Below are positions 1-6,111 of a stretch of DNA of 7,368 nucleotides, piece after piece. Below the pieces are notes generated by a model that saw nothing but the letters and a program-made list of their open reading frames with translations, did no database searches and was not told the DNA's origin. Source of the stretch: DATKMP01 sp035541775. GTDB taxonomy: Bacteria > Bacteroidota > Ignavibacteria > UBA10030. The stretch is from contig DATKMP010000241.1 in the NCBI GenBank assembly GCA_035541775.1, forward strand, positions 1 through 7,368. Reading direction: 5' to 3'. The first letter of the stretch is position 1. The number at the start of each line of letters is the position of its first letter. The position numbers and the translations under genes were made by a program.

Positions 1-1
1 C

Positions 2-610
2 AAAGGTGGATTCAAAGAAGTTTCGTTTTCCGTTTCGGGCACCGGTGCGTACGGCGTTATGAAATATGAAAGCGGAGTGCATCGTGTGCAGCGCGTTCCC
101 GAAACCGAAGCGCAAGGCCGCGTGCATACTTCCGCAGCATCCGTCGTCGTAATGCCGGAAGTGGAAGATGTGGAGATAGAAATTAATCCAGCAGATTTGC
201 AGTTCGATACATACCGTTCCGGCGGCAAAGGCGGGCAGAACGTGAACAAAGTTGAAACCGCTGTTCGTATCACACACAGGCCGTCGGGTGTTGTTGTTGC
301 ATGTCAGCAGGAGCGATCTCAATTCCAGAATAAAGAACGTGCGATGAAAATGCTGCGTTCAAAATTGTATGAAGCAAAACTCGAAGAACAAACTCAGGCC
401 GTTGCCGCAACGCGCAAATCGATGGTGAAAAGCGGTGACCGCAGTGATAAAATCCGCACCTATAATTTTCCCCAGAACCGATTGACCGATCACCGCATCG
501 GATTTACGTTGTACAGTTTGGATCGTGTGATCGACGGCGACCTTGATGAATTGATTGAGCAGCTTCGTGTTGCAGACAACACCGAAAAGCTGCAAAACAT
601 GTCGGCGTAA
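2..610 (+). CDS. prfA: Peptide chain release factor 1 (RF1), C-terminal part
   Basis: The gene enters from the left edge, so only the last 202 residues are visible. A full RF1 has about 355-360, so the N-terminal domain is missing. RF1 recognises UAA and UAG in the ribosomal A site and triggers hydrolysis of peptidyl-tRNA. The tripeptide Pro-Glu-Thr at 98-106 sits in the conserved context RVPETEAQGR and matches the PxT 'anticodon' of RF1, not the SPF of RF2. The catalytic GGQ is at 230-238 inside SGGKGGQNVN. The downstream GDRSDKIRTYNFPQNRLTDH segment is also RF1-type. The reading frame is open from the first complete codon and ends with TAA. The common neighbour prmC (RF methyltransferase) does not follow; an AT-rich accessory region does. 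Identification is very secure. Confidence 0.97.
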   Translation, partial: KGGFKEVSFSVSGTGAYGVMKYESGVHRVQRVPETEAQGRVHTSAASVVVMPEVEDVEIEINPADLQFDTYRSGGKGGQNVNKVETAVRITHRPSGVVVACQQERSQFQNKERAMKMLRSKLYEAKLEEQTQAVAATRKSMVKSGDRSDKIRTYNFPQNRLTDHRIGFTLYSLDRVIDGDLDELIEQLRVADNTEKLQNMSA

Positions 611-760
611 GATTTGTTACAGCCCTAATGCACAGAGAACAATACTATGCAAAGACATTTTTCAAGCATTAATCTGTTAGGTGGGCATTATTTGAAAATG
701 ACAAATGGATTGCTAAGAGAATAACTATTAGTCCAACTGGATATATTGAGTAATTTTACA
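611..760. other. Intergenic region with a possible short coding remnant
   Basis: This stretch lies between prfA and the convergent HEPN-like gene and holds no complete gene. One frame on the plus strand, from 673 to the TAA at 751-753, is open for 26 codons. It reads like protein (RWALFENDKW followed by IAKRITISPTGYIE), but it is preceded by an in-frame TAA at 670-672 and has no start codon. It could be the tail of a gene whose body was deleted or frameshifted, perhaps a former partner of the neighbouring nuclease-like genes. I do not recognise its family. No clear rho-independent terminator for prfA is visible. Chance is a real alternative for so short a frame. Confidence 0.3.
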
Positions 761-1210
761 TTATGTAAACTGCTCGAGATAAATCACTCTCAGCATTGTC
801 TTAATTGCTAACTTTGAAAACTTTTCCAGTTCATCTTCATGATAATCTGGTCTAGTGAGTAAATCTGAGTCATTAGTTGGATCAGGAACGTGTACCTATT
901 TATTTCGGAATATTCTTAGCATCTCTATGTCAGCTAATAAATCTGAATCTAATGATGTTCTTTTTTGCACTTCCTCAATTAATCGACCGAAGCCCCACCA
1001 TTTAGTGTCTTCCCCATTGAAATATTCATACCTGAGATGTGATTCTACTGCTGCTTGTGCAGAAAGAATTGCTGATAGATATGCACCCGCGCAAAATGCA
1101 GTTTCAGCATCTCTTGATAGAAAAGTTGACCACTCCGAAAGAATTACTCCACCTTTGAGCAATTCTTCGTCAAGCAAATTGATATATTTCCATCGCTCTT
1201 CTTCTGACAT
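761..1210 (-). pseudogene. HEPN-like protein gene interrupted by an in-frame TAG
   Basis: The minus-strand frame starts at ATG 1208-1210 and codes for 104 residues up to a TAG at 896-898. The same frame then stays open for 44 more codons to a TAA at 761-763. The residues around the TAG read F-R-N-K-[TAG]-V-H-V-P-D-P. A TGG (Trp) in place of TAG would give RNKWVHV, which fits the R-x4-H motif of HEPN-fold RNases (R102, H107). The product would be 149 residues, mostly helical, with a small-residue segment at about 40-55 (AYLSAILSAQAAVESHLR) such as HEPN-like proteins often carry. HEPN proteins commonly act as RNases or helpers in toxin-antitoxin and defence systems; that role here is inferred. 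The upstream sequence has no convincing Shine-Dalgarno site, and an in-frame stop at 1229-1231 bounds the start. It lies next to a PIN toxin locus in AT-rich DNA. It is probably a pseudogene, though a sequencing error or stop readthrough is possible. The family assignment is moderate. Confidence 0.65.
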
Positions 1211-1336
1211 TCTAATAATGTTGCTTGATTATAAAATTTTAGACGGCAAGTGATATAACGTAATTCAAACTACTTGATTCCATTTTATTTCACGAAGAAA
1301 TAGTTAAGTTACTCCGGTACAAGAATGAATCCGATC

Positions 1337-1712
1337 TTACGAAAAAAAATTTACCGATGAATCAACTTTGTGAATAGCGGAAAAATGTTTATCAAACGTC
1401 CAGAGAGCATTGATGGTGTTTGCATAAAGCAAATATCACCGCATCTTGAAAAGGAATTTGTATGCCGTTGGTTTTCAAAGAGAATAAAAGTGAACCAACA
1501 TCCGCCCAAAGGGATTCGGGAATTGTGAGAGAGTGAAAATCTTGCAATGCTTCACGAATTTTACGTTCATCTTCTTCATTCTGCGCGCCATGTAACAATT
1601 CGGCAAGTACAATTCCGCATACGACAATTTCATGAGAAAGGAATTTTTGCCGAAGAGATTCGGTTGGACGCTTCCAATACTCAATAATGACATTCGTATC
1701 GACAAGAATCAT
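1337..1712 (-). pseudogene. vapC: VapC-like PIN-domain toxin, frameshifted near the C-terminus
   Basis: PIN-domain toxins of the VapC family are Mg-dependent RNases with four acidic residues. Here the N-terminus LVDTNVII carries D5, AELLHG carries E38, and PFQDAVIFA carries D90. The reading frame then runs into TGA at 1392-1394 after 106 residues, ending in CSLDV. In the shifted frame from 1405 downward the sequence continues as LWTFDKHFSAIHK, which is the normal PIN ending with the fourth acidic residue (D108 when restored), and stops at TAA 1337-1339. The shift point is a CT run, (CT)3 at 1402-1407. One more CT unit would rejoin both frames as CSLWTFDKHF and give a 125-residue protein, the usual VapC size. 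The ATG overlaps the antitoxin stop by four bases, so the two are translationally coupled. Toxin identity is strong, and the loss of the last acidic residue suggests it is inactive. An assembly error is the main alternative. Confidence 0.85.
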
Positions 1713-1918
1713 AGTTTACTAATTTCACGAAGTGAACAAACAGATTCTTCATCAATGTTAATATTCCCGGCAAGAGAAAAGAATGACGATAATTCTTTTT
1801 CGTTCGGTTCAGATTTTTCCGTTACCACAATCTCCACTTTTTTGCCGGAAAATTTTTCCAGTCCCAATATGCGGACCGTGTCGGAATGAACGGTTGTCTC
1901 ATATTTTAATGTATTCAT
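1709..1918 (-). CDS. Antitoxin of a VapBC-type toxin-antitoxin pair
   Basis: This is a 69-residue protein encoded directly upstream of the PIN toxin gene. Its TGA overlaps the toxin ATG in an ATGA arrangement, which is typical of antitoxin-toxin operons. I place the start at ATG 1916-1918 because a full AAGGAGG ribosome-binding site lies at 1928-1934, nine bases upstream. A longer reading to 1954 would run through that site. The N-terminal half (about 4-31) looks like a beta-rich module with KYETTVHSD and FSGKKVEIVV, resembling small AbrB-like or similar antitoxins. The C-terminal half (about 45-69, LAGNINIDEESV) would be the toxin-binding tail. It should bind and neutralise the PIN toxin and repress its own operon; this follows from the family and is not shown here. 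The gene looks intact although the toxin is broken. The exact antitoxin family is not certain. Confidence 0.75.
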   Translation of the reverse strand: MNTLKYETTVHSDTVRILGLEKFSGKKVEIVVTEKSEPNEKELSSFFSLAGNINIDEESVCSLREISKL

Positions 1919-1927
1919 ATCGTTTCT

Positions 1928-1934
1928 CCTCCTT
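1928..1934 (-). promoter_or_regulatory. Shine-Dalgarno site of the antitoxin gene
   Basis: The minus strand reads AAGGAGG here, nine bases before the ATG at 1918. It decides the start of the antitoxin gene. Most other minus-strand genes in the window lack such a strong site, so the antitoxin is probably translated at a high rate, as expected for a TA operon. Confidence 0.75.
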
Positions 1935-1961
1935 CTAATGTATTGGTTTCGCATGATAATT

Positions 1962-2450
1962 TCAAATCGATTTTTTTACAACATTCAAGACCTTGTCGTT
2001 GGTTCGCACTTTCCCAAAAAAACTTTTCAGCATCGATTCACATTCACGGTCGCATACACCGCCAAGAACATGCACGGTGTGATTCAAACGTTTATCTTCT
2101 GTGATATTAAAGAGCGTACCGCACGCACCGGCTTTCGGATCGTATGCACCGAATACAAGTGTCGGAATGCGCGCCATGACAATCGCACCGGCACACATCG
2201 GGCATGGTTCAAGCGTTACGTACAACGTGCATTGTTCCAATCGCCGTGATTGCAATGAATTCACCGCTGCGGTAATCGCAATCATCTCTGCATGCGCTGT
2301 CGGGTCTTGCAGCTGCTCAATTTGATTATGTCCTCTTCCGATTACTTTTTCCTCAAGCACCACAATCGCACCGACCGGCACTTCTTTTATTTCGTACGCT
2401 CGCTCCGCTTCGCGCAGCGCTTGCTTCATCCAGAGTTCGTGTTGTGTCAT
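1962..2450 (-). CDS. tadA: tRNA-specific adenosine deaminase TadA
   Basis: This 162-residue protein belongs to the zinc-dependent cytidine/deoxycytidylate deaminase fold. TadA converts A34 to inosine in the anticodon of tRNA-Arg(ACG), letting one tRNA read several CGN codons. The signature HAE is at residues 53-55 (H53 as zinc ligand, E55 as proton shuttle), and PCPMC at 82-86 supplies the other two zinc ligands, C83 and C86. EVPVGAIVV (23-31), the GRGHN segment near 38-42 and GAYDPKAGACGT are typical of TadA and not of free cytosine deaminases. Length is normal for the family. The start at ATG 2448-2450 gives the expected MTQHELWMKQAL beginning; no clear Shine-Dalgarno site precedes it. The antitoxin gene begins 43 bases after its TGA on the same strand, so read-through into the TA locus is possible. 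Confidence 0.96.
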   Translation of the reverse strand: MTQHELWMKQALREAERAYEIKEVPVGAIVVLEEKVIGRGHNQIEQLQDPTAHAEMIAITAAVNSLQSRRLEQCTLYVTLEPCPMCAGAIVMARIPTLVFGAYDPKAGACGTLFNITEDKRLNHTVHVLGGVCDRECESMLKSFFGKVRTNDKVLNVVKKSI

Positions 2451-2685
2451 GAAATTTTTCGATGATTATTCATAATTAAATATAAGAATAATTGTTCACA
2501 ACATTTTACAATTCAACGCTTGAAATTGATTGAATACTTAATTACCCTATGAACGTGAAAAGTGTATATTAGACAGCTATTAAACAGAACCAGTAATCAT
2601 GTGATCAGCAACAACGCAGGGAGGCGTGTGTTGATGTATTTTCTGTTGACATTTATTTTAACATTATCATCGATTAGGATCGACA
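2451..2685. other. Divergent intergenic region between tadA and the SMP-30-like gene
   Basis: This AT-rich region must hold the promoters of tadA (leftward) and of the secreted-protein operon (rightward). I can point to a TTGACA at 2646-2651 but see no well-spaced -10 partner. A TATATT at 2565-2570 lacks a good -35. A strong ribosome-binding-like AGGGAGG at 2618-2624 precedes ATG 2634-2636, which opens a 40-codon hydrophobic frame that ends at 2756 and overlaps the start of the next gene in another frame. This could be a leader peptide or chance. A weak inverted repeat AATTGT/ACAATT lies at 2490-2495 and 2508-2513. Confidence 0.4.
2676..2679 (+). promoter_or_regulatory. Shine-Dalgarno site supporting a TTG start
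   Basis: AGGA lies six bases before the TTG at 2686-2688. An in-frame TAA at 2659-2661 excludes any longer frame, and no ATG or GTG lies between it and the signal peptide. The TTG is therefore the only reasonable start for the SMP-30-like gene. Confidence 0.55.
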
Positions 2686-3885
2686 TTGAAACATATAAAA
2701 TTAATTTTCTCTTTCTTCATATCTTTCATTCTTTTCATTCCCATTCAATCGAGTAACGCCCAAAGTCCAGTTCCCGCTACTGCAAAATTAGAGAAATTAA
2801 AAACGGGACTTACACAAGCAGAAGGGCCGGTGTGGATAGACAGTATTGGACTTTTGTTCAGCAACATTCAAGCAAATAAAATCTGCCTCTTTTCACCTGC
2901 CGATAGTTCGTTAACAACGTGGCTGTATCCTTCCGACAGCTCCAATGGTATGACATTAGATCGGCAAGGACGTTTAATTCTCACGCAAATGGAAAAACGA
3001 TGTGTCTCCCGGCGGGAATTTGACGGAACAATTACACCATTAGCTTCTACATACAACAGCAAAAAATTTAACAGTCCGAATGATATTGTCGTCAAATCCG
3101 ATGGTACAATCTTTTTCACCGATCCGGATTACAATGTACCTTCCGGACAATCAAAAGAACTAGGGTTCACAGGAATTTATCGGATTGACACAACCGGCAA
3201 CGTCAAGTTATTAGATAAAACGTTCAGCGAACCAAACGGTATTTGTTTTTCACGCGATGAAAAAAAATTATACGTCGATGATTCTCCCAAAGAAAGCATT
3301 TATGTATTTGATGTCGTCAGCGACGATAGTATTGCGAATAAACAACTATTCTACCATCTGAATATAAATTCATATAGTGTTTTTGATGGGATGAAAATAG
3401 ATTCTGCCGGCAACATTTATTGTGCTTCGCCGATTGGCATCTTGGTAATCTCGCCTGCAGGAACAATTCTCGATACTATTGTCATGTCTGAGAATCCATC
3501 GAATTGTGCATGGGGCGATGCCGACCGGAAGACTCTTTATATCACAACCTTTGGTAGTCTGTATCGAATTCGTCTTGCATCCAGCACCACCGATGTTTTA
3601 CCACAGCATAATCAATCTCCGCAATCGATCGAGTTATATCAAAATTATCCTAATCCGTTTAACCCTTCGACTCAAATTCGATATACACTTCCAAAAGAAA
3701 CATATACAAAATTGGAAGTATATGATTCTTTAGGACAACGGGTCGCTGTGCTCGTCGATGGAATGGAGACTGCCGGTTTGCATGAAGTTCAATGGAATGG
3801 AAATCCATTTGCCGCAGGCGTGTATTTCCTCCGGCTGCATGCGGGTAATTCCATAAAAACGCAAAAAATGTTACTTGTAAAATAA
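2686..3885 (+). CDS. Secreted SMP-30/gluconolactonase-like protein with T9SS sorting domain
   Basis: This 399-residue protein starts at TTG, preceded by AGGA. Residues 1-25 form a signal peptide (K2, K5, a long Phe/Ile-rich core, then SNA before Gln26). Residues about 35-298 form an SMP-30/gluconolactonase/LRE-like six-bladed beta-propeller. The expected metal ligands are present: E46 in AEGPVW, N132 in SPNDIVV, N184 in PNGICFS and D234 in FDGMKID. The family also keeps FTDPDY (144-149) and TLYITTFGSLYRI (283-295). Such enzymes are metal-dependent lactonases, often acting on sugar lactones; the substrate here is unknown. Residues about 315-399 are a T9SS type A C-terminal sorting domain starting with YQNYPNPFNPST, so the mature protein probably goes across or onto the outer membrane. 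The DUF362 gene with the same kind of tail follows 41 bases later, suggesting one operon and a shared surface role. Confidence 0.92.
   Translation: MKHIKLIFSFFISFILFIPIQSSNAQSPVPATAKLEKLKTGLTQAEGPVWIDSIGLLFSNIQANKICLFSPADSSLTTWLYPSDSSNGMTLDRQGRLILTQMEKRCVSRREFDGTITPLASTYNSKKFNSPNDIVVKSDGTIFFTDPDYNVPSGQSKELGFTGIYRIDTTGNVKLLDKTFSEPNGICFSRDEKKLYVDDSPKESIYVFDVVSDDSIANKQLFYHLNINSYSVFDGMKIDSAGNIYCASPIGILVISPAGTILDTIVMSENPSNCAWGDADRKTLYITTFGSLYRIRLASSTTDVLPQHNQSPQSIELYQNYPNPFNPSTQIRYTLPKETYTKLEVYDSLGQRVAVLVDGMETAGLHEVQWNGNPFAAGVYFLRLHAGNSIKTQKMLLVK
3640..3672 (+). repeat. Copy 1 of the conserved sorting-domain sequence (QNYPNPFNPST)
   Basis: This 33-base segment matches 5739-5771 at 27 of 33 positions by eye, and the differences are mostly silent. 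It encodes the same 11-residue hallmark of the T9SS C-terminal domain. It is a protein-family repeat and not a mobile element, but the two copies about 2.1 kb apart in direct orientation could serve as a short homology for rearrangement. Confidence 0.6.
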
Positions 3886-3913
3886 AAATGCTCTCTCTTA
3901 ATTCAAATAATGT

Positions 3914-3918
3914 AAGGA
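3914..3918 (+). promoter_or_regulatory. Shine-Dalgarno site deciding the DUF362 start
   Basis: AAGGA lies eight bases before ATG 3927-3929. The alternative in-frame ATG at 3888 is only two bases past the previous stop and has no ribosome-binding site, so the later start is preferred. Confidence 0.7.
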
Positions 3919-3926
3919 ATGAAGCT

Positions 3927-5999
3927 ATGAAAAATTTCATTACTAAATATTTACATTTCTGTCCCAAGACAGGAAAGTTTATCGGCTTTAAACGGCTCGA
4001 TGGATTTTCCAAATTATTATTTCCACTTGTGGGTATGGCTGCGATCATATGGATTTTGATTCGTGTTATTCCCAAACCGAGCCGTTTGTCCTATCCATGT
4101 ATGCGAACAGCCGTACCGATCGCATCAGGATTTATCGGATATATCGCAATGCTTGCAATATCGGGAGTTCTGTTCCTTCGTTCGAAAAAAACAATTCTTC
4201 ACTACCCGGTATTTTTTCTTGGCACTTTTATCGTTTTCGGACTCACAGGTTTTGTAATTTTCGAAACAGATGCTGTTACCAGCTATATCAATATGCCGAC
4301 CAATGCTGTCGTCATTGCCAATCAGCCGATGGGTGTTGCACAGGGAATTTTTCCGGGAAGAGTCGTATGGGTTCACAATCAAAACGCCGTCAACCAAAAT
4401 TGTGTTTCCGATTCGCTCAAGCACGCATGGTGGGCCGCTGAAAATAATAATCAGCCTGCAATTGACAGCATGGTCTCCGCAGCTATTGATAGTTTGACTG
4501 GGCAAAAGACTGATAGCGCGGCATGGGTTGCATTATTCAAATACAACAACGCAGCACGAGGAAAAGGATCGGTCGGTTATGCTGCCGGAGAAAAAATATT
4601 TATTAAAATAAATGAATGCAGCGGATGGGGCGGCAATTTCAATACAACTGATTTATCAAAAGCCACTGGCAGTTGGTATGGAATGTCTGAAACGACACCC
4701 GCAATGGTTACATCCGTTTTACATCAACTTGTTGATAATGCTCATATACCGCAGGCAAATATTTATGTCGGCGATCCGATACGAAACATTTATAAAGAAT
4801 GGTACACACAATGGCAGCCCAAATATCCTAATGTGCATTACATTGGCCATGACAATTATGCGAATTTAGGAAGAGAACAAGTCCATGCAAGCCAAACTGC
4901 ATTGATTCATTATTCTGATCGCGGAACTGTGTTACATCCCAATTCTAATTCGTATTCCGAAGCAAGTGTTGATACCACAATAAAAATTTGGCATGATACG
5001 CTCTATTCCGTCTTTGATTCTGTGGAGTATTTAATCAATATTCCTCAATTAAAAGGCCATATGAGGGCTGGAATGACCTTGTTTGCCAAAAATCATTTCG
5101 GATCTCAGACACGCGGCGATGCATCTCATCTTCATCAAGGATTGCCATGCCCCGTTGAAATGGAAAACGACACGTCCCGCCTTGGATATGGAAAATACAG
5201 AATCCAGGTCGATATTATGACGTCTTCGATTATCCGAAAGAAAAATCTTATTTTCTTATTAGATGGATTATGGGGCACAAGTTTCGAACAAAATAAACCC
5301 GTTAAATTCCAGATGGCTCCATTCAATAATACATATTCGGCTTCCGTTTTCGCTTCGCTCGATAATGTTGCTATTGAATCTGTTGCATACGATTTTCTGA
5401 GATCGGAATTTACAGTCGCGCGGTGTTCCCTACTTACGACCAAGACATTCGGCAACGGAAATCTTGCCTATCCTCAAATGCGCGGCGCAGACGATTATTT
5501 ACATCAAGCAGCCGACTCAGCAAATTGGCCAAAAGGTATCAAATACGATCCAGATAGCACGGGAACATATATTGCGAGTCTTGGAACACATGAACATTGG
5601 AACAATGCGACAGAAAAAAAATATTCCAGAAATCTTGGCAGCGGTAATGGCATTGAATTATTGCAAGTGGTACCGAATGCCAATGCAACAAGTATTGCCA
5701 ATCAGCAAAGCACTACGCCGAAATATTTTGCGCTTTCCCAGAACTATCCCAATCCGTTTAATCCTTCCACCACCATCAAATTCGTTTTACCGGAGCGCTG
5801 TTATGTACGTATTGCCATTTACAACGTCCTCGGACAATTTGTAACAGAATTGGTGAATGCTGAACGGCAAGCCGGAACTCAATCTGTTGTTTGGAATGCA
5901 AATGTTTCGTCGGGAATTTATTATTGCCGCATCACTGCAAAATCGTTGGATCATTCGAGCCAATTTTCCGACACTAAAAAAATGCTCCTCCTGCGCTAA
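3927..5999 (+). CDS. Membrane-anchored DUF362 protein with T9SS sorting domain
   Basis: With the preferred ATG the protein has 690 residues; an upstream ATG at 3888 would add 13. A Lys/Arg-rich N-terminus is followed by three hydrophobic segments at about 29-46, 62-84 and 93-112. Between the first two lies RLSYPCMRTAVPIA, which I recall from other membrane-anchored DUF362 proteins. The positive-inside rule puts the rest of the protein outside the inner membrane. From about 135 the DUF362 domain begins (GVAQGIFPGRVVWV), with GEKIFIKIN, a segment around NIYVGDPIRN, and near its end FLLDGLWG and a variant of the usual Asp-x-Val-Ala motif (SLDNVAIESVAYDFLR). The function of DUF362 is not established. 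Residues 600-690 (from 5724) are a T9SS C-terminal sorting domain with NYPNPFNPST. A TAA and a strong terminator follow. Multiple N-terminal membrane segments with a T9SS tail are unusual. Family assignment is good, function unknown. Confidence 0.85.
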   Translation: MKNFITKYLHFCPKTGKFIGFKRLDGFSKLLFPLVGMAAIIWILIRVIPKPSRLSYPCMRTAVPIASGFIGYIAMLAISGVLFLRSKKTILHYPVFFLGTFIVFGLTGFVIFETDAVTSYINMPTNAVVIANQPMGVAQGIFPGRVVWVHNQNAVNQNCVSDSLKHAWWAAENNNQPAIDSMVSAAIDSLTGQKTDSAAWVALFKYNNAARGKGSVGYAAGEKIFIKINECSGWGGNFNTTDLSKATGSWYGMSETTPAMVTSVLHQLVDNAHIPQANIYVGDPIRNIYKEWYTQWQPKYPNVHYIGHDNYANLGREQVHASQTALIHYSDRGTVLHPNSNSYSEASVDTTIKIWHDTLYSVFDSVEYLINIPQLKGHMRAGMTLFAKNHFGSQTRGDASHLHQGLPCPVEMENDTSRLGYGKYRIQVDIMTSSIIRKKNLIFLLDGLWGTSFEQNKPVKFQMAPFNNTYSASVFASLDNVAIESVAYDFLRSEFTVARCSLLTTKTFGNGNLAYPQMRGADDYLHQAADSANWPKGIKYDPDSTGTYIASLGTHEHWNNATEKKYSRNLGSGNGIELLQVVPNANATSIANQQSTTPKYFALSQNYPNPFNPSTTIKFVLPERCYVRIAIYNVLGQFVTELVNAERQAGTQSVVWNANVSSGIYYCRITAKSLDHSSQFSDTKKMLLLR
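5739..5771 (+). repeat. Copy 2 of the conserved sorting-domain sequence (QNYPNPFNPST)
   Basis: This is the direct-orientation partner of 3640-3672, located in the DUF362 gene. The downstream parts of the two domains are much more diverged at both DNA and protein level, so the tails were not copied recently from each other. Confidence 0.6.
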
Positions 6000-6053
6000 C
6001 GCTTCGGCAGACAAGTGCTGCTGAAATAACAGCGGGAACATTTCCATCCTCGT

Positions 6054-6085
6054 AAAAAAGCCCGATGAACGCATCGGGCTTTTTT
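6054..6085. terminator. Bidirectional rho-independent terminator
   Basis: A perfect hairpin has a 14-base arm at 6054-6067 (AAAAAAGCCCGATG), the loop AACG, and the complementary arm at 6072-6085. The GC core is GCCCGATG/CATCGGGC, followed by a run of six T on the plus strand. Because the upstream arm starts with six A, the minus strand also ends in a T run. It lies between the end of the DUF362 gene (5999) and the end of the convergent Mut7-C gene (6112), so it can stop transcripts from both sides. Confidence 0.93.
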
Positions 6086-6111
6086 ATTTTCTAATCTTTA
6101 AAAAATTGCCA

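Noticed and set aside
896..898. Reassigned TAG codon (for example pyrrolysine or a recoded genome)
   Set aside because: Pyrrolysine systems are confined to few lineages and proteins, and an RF1 gene that reads UAG is present in the window. A simple TGG-to-TAG change is the more economical explanation.
855..1253. A plus-strand open frame of 132 codons opposite the HEPN-like gene
   Set aside because: It is antisense to the HEPN-like gene, has a Ser/Cys-rich composition without recognisable motifs, and runs over the ends of the minus-strand gene. It is a shadow frame.
2562..2756. A 64-codon plus-strand frame from a GTG before the SMP-30-like gene
   Set aside because: The GTG lacks a ribosome-binding site and the N-terminal part looks random. 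Only the shorter version from ATG 2634, with a strong Shine-Dalgarno site, deserves mention, and it is treated as a possible leader.
3659..4075. A minus-strand frame of 138 codons across the junction of the two T9SS genes
   Set aside because: It is antisense to two well-supported coding regions and shows no family motif.
6003..6025. Imperfect palindrome TTCGGCAG / CTGCTGAA just after the DUF362 stop
   Set aside because: The stem is short and mismatched, and the strong hairpin at 6054-6085 fully explains termination.
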